From an uncultured Prevotella sp. (GTDB lineage: Bacteria > Bacteroidota > Bacteroidia > Bacteroidales > Bacteroidaceae): 9,309 nt of DNA. A model generated the notes under the pieces. The model made no database searches. It was not told the origin of the DNA and worked only from the letters and a program-made list of their open reading frames with translations. The position numbers and the translations under genes are program-made. Shown piece by piece: positions 1 to 5,942 of the stretch; the stretch's first letter is position 1; the number at the start of each line of letters is the position of its first letter. Location: assembly GCA_934281565.1 (NCBI GenBank), contig CAKQXI010000095.1:1-9309 (forward strand), in the 5' to 3' direction.

Positions 1-7
1 TAGACAT
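1..7 (-). CDS. rpmB: Possible first codons of rpmB (50S ribosomal protein L28), running off the left edge
   Basis: Only ATG-TCT-A is visible on the minus strand, starting at position 7. Three indirect points suggest a real gene start. A good minus-strand promoter at 60-90 reads into it. It is preceded by an A-rich stretch of the kind that replaces a Shine-Dalgarno site in Bacteroidetes. From memory, Bacteroidetes L28 begins Met-Ser-Lys, and rpmB commonly lies downstream of the cinA-type gene in this phylum. The identification is inference from gene order, since seven bases cannot prove it. Confidence 0.3.
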
Positions 8-59
8 TTCTATCTTTAATTTTCTAATTCGTTAATTGATACCTATTCCAAACAGGGTG

Positions 60-90
60 CAAAATTACAAATATTTCTCGAATATACAAA
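60..90 (-). promoter_or_regulatory. Minus-strand Bacteroidetes-type promoter reading out of the left edge
   Basis: On the minus strand a TTTG (-33 element, plus coordinates 87-90) is followed after exactly 19 bases by TAATTTTG (-7 element, 60-67). This fits the TTTG-N19-TAnnTTTG consensus of the Bacteroidetes primary sigma factor. Transcription would start near 53-55, giving a leader of about 46 bases before the candidate ATG at 7. It lies directly beyond the hairpin that probably ends the upstream five-gene operon, so the next gene has its own supply of transcript. Confidence 0.6.
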
Positions 91-92
91 AG

Positions 93-124
93 AATCCCTA
101 AAAGAAATGAATCTTTTAAGGATT
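93..124. terminator. Hairpin terminator, probably bidirectional
   Basis: Arms 93-104 and 113-124 pair over 12 positions around an 8-base loop. In plus-strand RNA one position (98 with 119) is a C-A mismatch. In minus-strand RNA the same position is a G-U wobble, so the minus-strand stem is continuous. The plus strand continues into a run of Ts (123-129) and the minus strand continues C-TTTT-G (92 to 87). It lies 60 to 90 bases beyond the stop of the minus-strand pncC-type gene and is the best candidate for the end of that operon. The stem is AT-rich, so its strength is uncertain. Confidence 0.55.
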
Positions 125-136
125 TTTTTCATTTTC

Positions 137-182
137 GGCTTTCATTAAGCATTCAGGCGTTAATGCGCTCTTGCTGAAAGCC
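137..182. repeat. Inverted repeat just downstream of the pncC-type gene
   Basis: A perfect 8-base pair of arms, GGCTTTCA (137-144) and TGAAAGCC (175-182), encloses a second pair, GCATT (149-153) and AATGC (162-166). The structure begins one base beyond the stop codon of the minus-strand gene. In minus-strand RNA it is followed by an A-rich stretch and not by Us, so it is not a textbook terminator for that operon. In plus-strand RNA it is followed by a T-rich stretch. It could be a 3'-end stabilising stem or a terminator for transcripts entering from the left. Confidence 0.45.
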
Positions 183-183
183 T

Positions 184-693
184 TTACTCTTTTTTCAAAT
201 CTTCTGCATGCTCTTGCAAGAACTCCAACATCGACTTCAATGCTGTATTCGTAGCAATAGCCAAATTAATGTCACGCCCGAAGTCTTCGGAAAGTTTCAC
301 GGTACGTACATCATCCTTACTCCCATAGCCAATCCAAATCGTACCCACCGGTATCTCTGGAGTACCACCTGTTGGACCAGCTACACCTGTTGCTGATATG
401 GCGAAATCAACATTCAAAGCCTTAATTGCCCCTAACACCATTTCCTTCGCCACTTCCTCGCAAACTGCTGTTTGTTCTTCCAACACCTCATGGCTTACGC
501 CAAGCAAATTTTCTTTCACCTCATTGGTATATGAGATAATGCCACCCTTGAAGTAGTTGGACGACCCTGGAACAGAGATAATCGCCTCGGCAATACGACC
601 ACCCGTGCAACTCTCTGCCGTGCCAAGAGTCTTATCACTATTGTAAAGAATTCCTTGAATTCCTTGACTTAAAATCTTACTTTCAAATTCCAT
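184..693 (-). CDS. pncC: Stand-alone CinA C-terminal (PncC-type) nicotinamide-nucleotide amidase
   Basis: Predicted to hydrolyse nicotinamide mononucleotide to nicotinate mononucleotide and ammonia in the cytoplasm, recycling NMN into NAD synthesis. The 169 residues cover a complete CinA C-terminal domain. The hallmark motif ESCTGG lies at residues 27-32, with Ser28 the likely nucleophile. A GGIISYTNEVK segment ends at Lys60, the probable partner base, and a glycine-rich SATGVAGPTGG motif follows near residues 100-110. Full-length CinA has roughly 410 residues because of an extra N-terminal nucleotide-binding domain. That domain is absent here, but stand-alone versions are common, so this is not a truncation. 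It is the last gene of the minus-strand operon, 9 bases after tsaD. Any competence role is only implied by the family name. The family call is confident; the enzymatic activity is inferred. Confidence 0.9.
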   Translation of the reverse strand: MEFESKILSQGIQGILYNSDKTLGTAESCTGGRIAEAIISVPGSSNYFKGGIISYTNEVKENLLGVSHEVLEEQTAVCEEVAKEMVLGAIKALNVDFAISATGVAGPTGGTPEIPVGTIWIGYGSKDDVRTVKLSEDFGRDINLAIATNTALKSMLEFLQEHAEDLKKE

Positions 694-702
694 TATGTTG
701 TT

Positions 703-1746
703 CTATTTAAATGTTACTTTCGAGAACGCTGGCAAATCAATGGTGGCAAAATCCTTATCACGATATTTAAAGGTACCCACACAGCCTATCATTGCAGCGT
801 TATCCGTGGTATAACTAAACTTAGGGATGTATATCGTCCATCCATATTTCTGGGCATGTTCACGGAAAGCATTGCGCAAACCATTGTTGGCTGAGACACC
901 TCCTGCTACAGCCACATGCTTGATGCCTGTCTCCTTTACCGCCATACGCAATTTTTTCATCAGAATATCAACGATGGTAAACTCTATGCTTGCCGCTAAG
1001 TCAAACTTATTTTTCTCTACGAAATCAGGATCCTCTGCTACCCACTTGCGCAAACTATAAAGAAAACTTGTCTTGAAGCCTGAGAAACTATAGTTCTTGC
1101 CCGGAATATGTGGCTCGGCAAAAGAAAAAGCATGAGGATTGCCCTGACGAGCGTATTTATCAACGATTGGACCACCAGGATACCCCCAGTCAAGTACTTT
1201 GGCACACTTGTCTATAGCCTCACCCGCAGCATCGTCTATCGTCTGCCCTAAGACCTCCATATCATTATAAGCATTCACTTTGACAATCTGAGAATTTCCA
1301 CCAGACACAAGAAGACAGATAAAAGGGAACGGAGGGGCTGTCTGGTCATCCTCACTCTCCTTGATAAAATGCGCCATCACATGCCCCTGCAAGTGATTGA
1401 CATCTATCAACGGTATATTAAGTGAACGTGCGAATCCTTTCGCAAAGCTCACGCCTACCAATAGTGAGCCCATCAAACCCGGTCCACGAGTAAATGCCAC
1501 CGCACTTAGTTGTTCCTTGGTGATACCCGCGCGCTTAATGGCTTGGTCAACGACAGGCACAACATTCTGCTGATGAGCTCGAGAAGCCAACTCTGGCACT
1601 ACTCCACCGTAAGCCTTATGGACTTCTTGCGAAGCTGTCACATTACTCAAGAGCACACCGTTCTTAAGTACTGCAGCCGATGTATCATCACAACTACTCT
1701 CAATACCTAATATATATATATCCTTTTGCTCTTCCATATTTCTCAT
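703..1746 (-). CDS. tsaD: tRNA N6-threonylcarbamoyladenosine transferase TsaD
   Basis: TsaD, working with TsaB and TsaE, transfers the threonylcarbamoyl group from TC-AMP to A37 of ANN-decoding tRNAs (t6A), an essential cytoplasmic modification. The 347 residues match the usual length of the ASKHA-fold Kae1/TsaD family. Visible motifs are GIESSCDDTS (14-23), GPGLMGSLLVG (88-98), HLQGH with metal ligands His118 and His122, the nucleotide-binding segment VSGGNS, DDAAGEAIDK, AGGVSANNG, and TTDNAAM with the third metal ligand Asp315. The more familiar GGHT is GGNS here, which I believe is usual in Bacteroidetes. Translation may begin at Met1 (1746) or Met4 (1737); the residues before GIES are not conserved enough to decide. 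It is fourth in the minus-strand operon, 23 bases after map. tsaB and tsaE are not in the window. Confidence 0.97.
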   Translation of the reverse strand: MRNMEEQKDIYILGIESSCDDTSAAVLKNGVLLSNVTASQEVHKAYGGVVPELASRAHQQNVVPVVDQAIKRAGITKEQLSAVAFTRGPGLMGSLLVGVSFAKGFARSLNIPLIDVNHLQGHVMAHFIKESEDDQTAPPFPFICLLVSGGNSQIVKVNAYNDMEVLGQTIDDAAGEAIDKCAKVLDWGYPGGPIVDKYARQGNPHAFSFAEPHIPGKNYSFSGFKTSFLYSLRKWVAEDPDFVEKNKFDLAASIEFTIVDILMKKLRMAVKETGIKHVAVAGGVSANNGLRNAFREHAQKYGWTIYIPKFSYTTDNAAMIGCVGTFKYRDKDFATIDLPAFSKVTFK

Positions 1747-1769
1747 CTTACTTTACCTTATACAATATA

Positions 1770-2630
1770 TTAATATGTCAGCACTTCCACACCATGTTCT
1801 GTCATCACAAACGTATGTTCCCACTGAGCAGATGGTTTCTCGTCACCGGTAATAACTTCCCAGCCGTATGGATCATCAGCGTCAATGAACACTCGCCATG
1901 TTCCCATATTTATCATTGGCTCTATTGTGAAGACCATGCCGGGAACCAACAACATACCTGTTCCTTGATGCCCATAATGCAACACCTCTGGCTCCTCATG
2001 AAACTGTAGTCCCACGCCATGACCACAAAGATCACGCACGACACCATAACCATATTTCTTGCAATGTTTCTCTATCGCATGGCCTATGTCACCTACAAAG
2101 CTATAAGGCTTGGCTACTTCCGCGCCTATTTCCAAACATTCTTTGGCAACACGCACCAACTGTTCTTTCTCTGGCGTAGTCTTGCCTATGATAAACATAC
2201 GAGAAGCATCCGCATAGTAACCATCCACGATGGTCGTCATGTCGACATTCACTATATCACCTTCTTGGAGCACATCTTCTTTCTTTGGAATACCATGACA
2301 AACAACCTCATTGATGCTCGTACATACGCTCTTAGGGTATCCCTCATAATTCAAACAGGCAGGGATTGCATCATGGTCTTTGCAGTATTGCATACAGATA
2401 TTATCTATCTCTTGCGTATTCATACCTGCATGGATTTGCTTTGCCACCTCATCAAGACAACCTGTATTTACAACGCCACTCTTACGAATGCCTTCTATTT
2501 GTTCTGGAGTTTTAATCAGCTCACGGGTAGGCACTAATTTTCCTTTATTTTCCCAATACATCACTTGCTTATCCAGTTCTGTAAGAGACTGACCAGGCAA
2601 GCAATGCCATCTTTTCTTCTTATTTGCCAT
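1770..2630 (-). CDS. map: Type I methionine aminopeptidase with N-terminal extension
   Basis: Removes the initiator methionine from nascent proteins whose second residue is small. At 286 residues it is about 20 longer than E. coli MetAP because of a basic, aromatic extension before the catalytic core (roughly residues 1-40; the core starts near the TPEQIEGIRKSG segment). All five metal ligands are present: Asp130, Asp141, His204 (in GHGVG), Glu237 (in FTIEPM) and Glu271 (in QWEHT). The catalytic His112 is in VVCHG. Clostridial and chlamydial enzymes carry a zinc-binding SEC-C motif in the same place, but this extension has one cysteine and cannot be that motif. Bacteroidetes often carry a second, shorter map near ribosomal protein genes, so this may be one of two; that cannot be seen here. 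It sits between the lipoprotein gene (34-base gap) and tsaD. Confidence 0.97.
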   Translation of the reverse strand: MANKKKRWHCLPGQSLTELDKQVMYWENKGKLVPTRELIKTPEQIEGIRKSGVVNTGCLDEVAKQIHAGMNTQEIDNICMQYCKDHDAIPACLNYEGYPKSVCTSINEVVCHGIPKKEDVLQEGDIVNVDMTTIVDGYYADASRMFIIGKTTPEKEQLVRVAKECLEIGAEVAKPYSFVGDIGHAIEKHCKKYGYGVVRDLCGHGVGLQFHEEPEVLHYGHQGTGMLLVPGMVFTIEPMINMGTWRVFIDADDPYGWEVITGDEKPSAQWEHTFVMTEHGVEVLTY

Positions 2631-2664
2631 TATTATATTGATTTAAAACTATTTCTATTAAAAG

Positions 2665-3471
2665 CTATGCCTCGACGACACGTATCTTCATCTTTCCATC
2701 AAACGAGATGGTCACTTCCACCTGATAACTCAACGAACTATCTGGCATGGCTAATATCGCCAGATAATGTATACCCGACTTATCGACTTTCCCAAACACC
2801 ATGTCACTCAATATGGCTTGGGTCAAGAACGAGGCAGGCACATCGCCTCTAAAATCTCTCTTGTGAAAATCACGGGAAAAGACTTTCGTTGCTCCATGAA
2901 AGACATTCACGTTGACGATGTTGTCATAATAAACGTTATCCACTTCCACACCGTCATCATTGTATGAGCTTTTAAAAACTTTGTATGTCGTAGGATTTAC
3001 TTGCACATAAAGATGATATCGTTCCCCATCAAAGACGACAACCGTATCACGCTTTATAAGCGTATTTTGATTAAGGGCTACTGGATGTTCGCGCACGAAC
3101 TGTCTCATATACGATTTATCATTCGTCTTGACCAGCTTGACAACATCCCCATTTTGGTTTTTAAAGATAAAGAGATGATCTGCTTGCTTCACGATAGGAT
3201 ACTTTACCTCATTGGAACCACACATGACAAGCGTATCCGACTGGATATAGAAATAGGTGGGTTGGCTGGTCGAGTCAGGGTAATAGATGGTATCCCCCTC
3301 AACACGGAAAGCGACATTATCCTCGTCGTCATTCAGCCAAATACCTTGCAGCATCTTCTTGGCGGCAACATCCTCTTGGAAAACTGGATGCTTTTCAACC
3401 TTATTCCCGCACCCGGAGGCAAGAAGCACAAGGCAGCTTAATAGTATTATCAACAAACGTTTCATTTGCAT
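2665..3471 (-). CDS. Lipoprotein resembling DUF4738, function unknown
   Basis: The 268-residue product begins with a lipoprotein signal peptide: MQMKR, a hydrophobic stretch of about 15 residues, then LASGC with Cys21 as the likely lipidated residue. Residues after the cysteine (GNKVEK) do not match the acidic surface-export signal known in this phylum, so a periplasm-facing location is the simpler guess. The body is rich in alternating beta-prone stretches with aromatic residues (for example YYPDSTSQPTYFYI and VYYDNIVNVNVF), suggesting an all-beta fold. Size, pattern and context resemble the Bacteroidetes DUF4738 lipoproteins, but that assignment is from memory. Two in-frame starts exist, Met1 (3471) and Met3 (3465), both before the signal peptide. 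It starts 5 bases after the rfbC stop, so it is almost certainly cotranscribed. No enzymatic motif is visible. Confidence 0.8.
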   Translation of the reverse strand: MQMKRLLIILLSCLVLLASGCGNKVEKHPVFQEDVAAKKMLQGIWLNDDEDNVAFRVEGDTIYYPDSTSQPTYFYIQSDTLVMCGSNEVKYPIVKQADHLFIFKNQNGDVVKLVKTNDKSYMRQFVREHPVALNQNTLIKRDTVVVFDGERYHLYVQVNPTTYKVFKSSYNDDGVEVDNVYYDNIVNVNVFHGATKVFSRDFHKRDFRGDVPASFLTQAILSDMVFGKVDKSGIHYLAILAMPDSSLSYQVEVTISFDGKMKIRVVEA

Positions 3472-3476
3472 TTCTT

Positions 3477-4031
3477 TTATTCGAAAACCTCGGCATCACG
3501 GAATGAGCACGCTTTCTTCAAGTCCTTGTCCGAAGTCAAGACCTCGTCCTCGCCAATGGGCCAATTCACATGAATATCCGCATCGTCCCATCGGATGCTT
3601 GCCTCATGCTGGGGAGCATATACATTATCCACCTTATATGTAAAGATGGCTTCTTCACTGAGTACCAAGAAGCCATGGGCAAAGCCACGAGGGATAAAAA
3701 GCTGGCGCTTGTTATCCTCGCTCAATTCCACTGCCACATATTTGCCAAAGGTTGGGCTACTCTTACGCAAGTCGACTGCCACATCGAGAACTTTTCCCTT
3801 GATGACACGCACCAACTTCGCTTGTGAATATTCGCCTTTCTGATAATGGAGACCACGAAGCACGCCATAGCTCGACTTCGATTCATTGTCTTGCACAAAC
3901 TTTACAGGATGTCCAATATGCGTGTCGAAATCTGCTTGTTTCCAGACCTCAAAGAAATAACCACGTGCATCGTCGAACACACGAGGCTCAATGACCCACA
4001 CGCCCTTAATTTCTGTCTCTGTATATTCCAT
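3477..4031 (-). CDS. rfbC: dTDP-4-dehydrorhamnose 3,5-epimerase
   Basis: Epimerises C3 and C5 of dTDP-4-keto-6-deoxyglucose, the third step of dTDP-L-rhamnose synthesis for surface polysaccharides. The product has 184 residues, the normal RmlC length. Catalytic residues are in place: His62 in LRGLHYQ, Lys72, and the general acid Tyr132 in FTYKVDN. The substrate-binding QDNESKS segment (47-53) and the FIPRGFAHGF motif are also present. The ATG at 4031 was chosen because MEYTETEIKGVWVIEP matches the family's N-terminus. The reading frame stays open upstream to 4253, but those 74 extra codons would begin inside the divergent gene and cross both promoters. It leads the five-gene minus-strand operon, with a promoter about 30 bases upstream. 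The usual partners rfbA, rfbB and rfbD are not adjacent. Confidence 0.96.
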   Translation of the reverse strand: MEYTETEIKGVWVIEPRVFDDARGYFFEVWKQADFDTHIGHPVKFVQDNESKSSYGVLRGLHYQKGEYSQAKLVRVIKGKVLDVAVDLRKSSPTFGKYVAVELSEDNKRQLFIPRGFAHGFLVLSEEAIFTYKVDNVYAPQHEASIRWDDADIHVNWPIGEDEVLTSDKDLKKACSFRDAEVFE

Positions 4032-4059
4032 TTGCTTATACCTTTTATATTTTAGGGGA

Positions 4060-4090
4060 CAAAGATACAGCTTTTTAGTGGAATACCAAA
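4060..4090 (-). promoter_or_regulatory. Promoter of the rfbC-lipoprotein-map-tsaD-pncC operon
   Basis: On the minus strand TTTG (plus coordinates 87-90 of the 4000s block, that is 4087-4090) is followed after 19 bases by TATCTTTG (4060-4067), a full match to the Bacteroidetes TTTG-N19-TAnnTTTG promoter. The expected start is near 4053-4055, giving a leader of about 23 bases before the rfbC ATG at 4031. It also confirms 4031, not 4253, as the rfbC start. No comparable promoter was found in the short gaps between the operon's genes. Confidence 0.75.
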
Positions 4091-4136
4091 ACAAATTAAA
4101 CTTTTTATTACTTATAACTTTTTTTTTGTAAAAACA

Positions 4137-4168
4137 CTTGGCTATTTCGGGGAAAATAGCTACCTTTG
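4137..4168 (+). promoter_or_regulatory. Promoter of the HU-SPOR / FHA gene pair, giving a probably leaderless mRNA
   Basis: TACCTTTG at 4161-4168 is a full match to the Bacteroidetes -7 element. CTTG at 4137-4140, 20 bases upstream, is a three-of-four match to the -33 element. Transcription would begin around 4173-4175, essentially on the GTG at 4174 proposed as the start codon. It is back to back with the rfbC promoter (4060-4090); the -33 elements are about 46 bases apart, leaving room for a shared regulator, though no clear operator was seen. Confidence 0.65.
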
Positions 4169-4173
4169 CACTC

Positions 4174-5262
4174 GTGATTGAACTAGAAAGACATATAGAG
4201 ATCCTACTTTTGAGCAACGATTGCGTGATAGTCCCCGACTTCGGTGGCTTCATGGCTCATCATGTAGATGCACGTTATGATGGCAAAGACAACCTGTTCT
4301 TGCCACCACTGAGAACCATTGGCTTCAATCCCCAGCTTACGATGAACGATTCCCTGTTGGCACAGTCGTATGTGGAAGCATACGACATCAGTTATCCTGA
4401 GGCTATCAACCGCATCGCGGATGAGGTTGCTGAAATTCGCCAACATCTGGAGAATACAGGGAAATATGAGTTGAACGACATTGGGATACTATATCTCAAC
4501 GAAGATGGAAACTACACTTTCGAGCCTTGCGAAGCTGGTATCTTGACACCAGAGTTGTACGGTCTTGGAAGCTTTGATATGCACACCATTTCTGAAATGG
4601 GAACCTCCGAGGAAGACCACACGACAGAATCTGTTGCGGAAGACAACCTTGTTCATGTTTCCGAGGCAAGTGGCAAGGAGCCGATAGCCGAAAAGAGAAA
4701 GATTGACATGACCGTCTACGATGAAGAAAGCGACAATAAGAAGTCTGCGGAATTCATCCAGATCAGAAAGAGTTTCTTACGCAATTTAGCGGCAGCTTGC
4801 ATTGCCCTAATTGCATTTTTCGCACTTTCCACTCCATTGGGTAACCCTAACTTGCAAAAGAGCCAGATAGATACAGGTCTGCTGACTCGCATCATGCCTA
4901 AGGAACTCACCCATGGAAAAGAGGCGCACGACTTGGTGCTTACGAAAGAAACTGAGGGAAACCAACCAGAAAGCAACGTTGCTGACAATAACGAGGCAAT
5001 ACAAGATGAACAGGAAGTTAGCCAAAGCACACCTTATTATAGTATCGTTTTGGCAAGCCGTGTCACCAAGCGTAATGCCGCAAGCTATGTAAACCAACTC
5101 CAAGCTAAGGGCTTCAAGGATGCAAGGGTTTTGATAACCAATTCCAACGTAAAGGTTATCTATGGCACTTTCCGTTCCGAGGGGCAAGCCTACAATGAGT
5201 TAAATCGTCTTCAGGACGAGGAAGCCTTTATCGATGGCTGGGTTACAAAAGTCCAAGAATAG
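4174..5262 (+). CDS. Single-pass membrane protein with N-terminal HU-like domain and C-terminal SPOR domain
   Basis: A 362-residue protein of a Bacteroidetes family joining an HU/IHF-related domain of the CCDC81 type to a SPOR domain. Residues 1-75 (IELERHIEILLLSNDCVIVP, then DFGGF) match the HU-like N-terminus. A polar, acidic region (about 130-195) follows. One transmembrane helix lies at about 201-221, preceded by Lys and Arg, which predicts an N-in, C-out topology. A second acidic linker leads to the SPOR domain at about 288-360, beginning YYSIVLASRV. SPOR domains bind denuded glycan strands at division septa, so the protein may link something cytoplasmic (DNA or a protein partner) to the division-site wall; this is inference. 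GTG 4174 is preferred over TTG 4138, which lies inside the promoter, and over ATG 4252, which would break the HU-like domain. It is probably cotranscribed with the FHA gene 20 bases downstream. Confidence 0.88.
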   Translation: MIELERHIEILLLSNDCVIVPDFGGFMAHHVDARYDGKDNLFLPPLRTIGFNPQLTMNDSLLAQSYVEAYDISYPEAINRIADEVAEIRQHLENTGKYELNDIGILYLNEDGNYTFEPCEAGILTPELYGLGSFDMHTISEMGTSEEDHTTESVAEDNLVHVSEASGKEPIAEKRKIDMTVYDEESDNKKSAEFIQIRKSFLRNLAAACIALIAFFALSTPLGNPNLQKSQIDTGLLTRIMPKELTHGKEAHDLVLTKETEGNQPESNVADNNEAIQDEQEVSQSTPYYSIVLASRVTKRNAASYVNQLQAKGFKDARVLITNSNVKVIYGTFRSEGQAYNELNRLQDEEAFIDGWVTKVQE

Positions 5263-5282
5263 AAATCGAAGTTTTTTAGATT

Positions 5283-5816
5283 ATGAAGAGAGTACGTTGC
5301 CCGAAATGTGACAATTTCATTACTTTTGACGAGAAAAAATACCAAGCTGGACAAAGTTTGGTTTTCGTTTGTCCCCAATGCAACAAGCAATTCGGTATTC
5401 GCATGGGGGTGTCGAAGCTCCGTAATACCCGCAAGGAGGAGCAGATAGATGAAAACGCAAACGAGAACGGCGTAGGTTCCATCGTTGTCATTGAGAACGT
5501 ATTCGCTTATAAACAGGTGATTCCATTGCATATGGGTGACAACGTGATAGGTCGCTATATGAAAAACAGTGGCATCAACTGCCCCATTGAGACGGTTGAT
5601 CCCAGTGTCGACATGAACCATTGTGTCATCAATGTCAGCCGTGACAAGAAAGGCAAGTTAAAGTATGTACTTCGTGACGGTCCCAGCTACACGGGTACTT
5701 TTGTCGACAACCAGATCTTGGGTGACCGGGAACGCCGTGTCATTGAGGACGGAACACTTTTCACCATCGGTGCAACCTCCATCATTTTACGCTCCGCAGA
5801 TAATAAAGACGAATAA
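5283..5816 (+). CDS. Zinc-ribbon plus FHA domain protein
   Basis: A 177-residue cytoplasmic protein with two recognisable parts. Residues 6-33 form a zinc ribbon with two CxxC knuckles (Cys6/Cys9 and Cys30/Cys33), like the MJ0042-type ribbons found at the N-terminus of regulatory proteins. Residues 66-171 form an FHA domain, normally a phosphothreonine-peptide reader: Gly90-Arg91 in the VIGR strand, His113, and the GTFVDN strand at 138-143. The usual phosphate-contacting Ser of SRxH is Asp110, and the Asn of the NGT turn is Thr137, so classical phosphothreonine binding is doubtful. A charged linker (about 45-63) joins the parts. No transmembrane segment is seen. It follows the HU-SPOR gene by 20 bases, so the two probably share a transcript and perhaps a process; no function is known to me. 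Confidence 0.85.
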   Translation: MKRVRCPKCDNFITFDEKKYQAGQSLVFVCPQCNKQFGIRMGVSKLRNTRKEEQIDENANENGVGSIVVIENVFAYKQVIPLHMGDNVIGRYMKNSGINCPIETVDPSVDMNHCVINVSRDKKGKLKYVLRDGPSYTGTFVDNQILGDRERRVIEDGTLFTIGATSIILRSADNKDE

Positions 5817-5877
5817 ATATTCCCTTTTCGCTTACTATCTGAAATAAATACCTGATTATTTATCATCTTTTTGTTAA

Positions 5878-5903
5878 TATTTTCTTTTGATTAAAAGAAA
5901 ATA
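5878..5903. repeat. Perfect 11-base inverted repeat over the hisH promoter
   Basis: TATTTTCTTTT (5878-5888) and AAAAGAAAATA (5893-5903) are perfect inverted arms around GATT. The left arm overlaps the likely -33 element and the right arm ends two bases before the -7 box, so a dimeric protein bound here would cover the promoter. It could be an operator for the his operon. It could instead be a weak hairpin for transcripts leaving the FHA gene, though no T-run follows it. AT-rich sequence makes chance palindromes more likely. Confidence 0.5.
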
Positions 5904-5913
5904 CGTATCTTTG
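5886..5913 (+). promoter_or_regulatory. Promoter of the hisH-hisAF-hisIE operon
   Basis: TATCTTTG (5906-5913) is a full match to the Bacteroidetes -7 element. The nearest TTTG (5886-5889) lies 16 bases upstream, shorter than the usual 19, so the promoter may be weak without help. The expected start is near 5918-5920, leaving a leader of about 20 bases before the hisH ATG. A perfect inverted repeat overlaps the spacer, and a second palindrome covers the start codon. Confidence 0.65.
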
Positions 5914-5927
5914 CATCTGTAAACTAA

Positions 5928-5942
5928 ATAACATTATGTTAT
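5928..5942. repeat. 15-base palindrome across the hisH start codon
   Basis: ATAACAT and ATGTTAT are perfect 7-base inverted arms around a single T, spanning the last 13 bases before hisH and the first two bases of its ATG. A one-base centre suits a DNA-binding dimer better than an RNA hairpin. It is a candidate operator just downstream of the transcription start. Confidence 0.45.

Noticed and set aside
184..693. Idea that the CinA-type gene is a truncated pseudogene
   Set aside because: Stand-alone PncC-type proteins of about 160-170 residues are common, and this one keeps all the domain's motifs.
2019..2537. Plus-strand open frame of 172 codons opposite map
   Set aside because: It is entirely antisense to a gene with complete catalytic residues and its translation resembles no protein family I recognise.
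4138..4173. TTG start for the HU-SPOR gene
   Set aside because: The codon lies in the -33 region of the gene's own promoter, and the 12 extra residues are not part of the HU-like domain.
4032..4253. A 74-codon upstream extension of the rfbC reading frame
   Set aside because: It would begin inside the divergent HU-SPOR gene and cross both promoters. The family N-terminus starts at Met 4031, and the -7/-33 elements at 4060-4090 lie within the extension.
5211..5621. Minus-strand open frame of 136 codons across the HU-SPOR/FHA junction
   Set aside because: It is antisense to two well-supported domains, with no promoter or recognisable motif.
5844..5863. ATAAAT/ATTTAT hairpin after the FHA gene as a terminator
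   Set aside because: Only six A-T pairs with an eight-base loop and an interrupted T-run, too weak to support the call.
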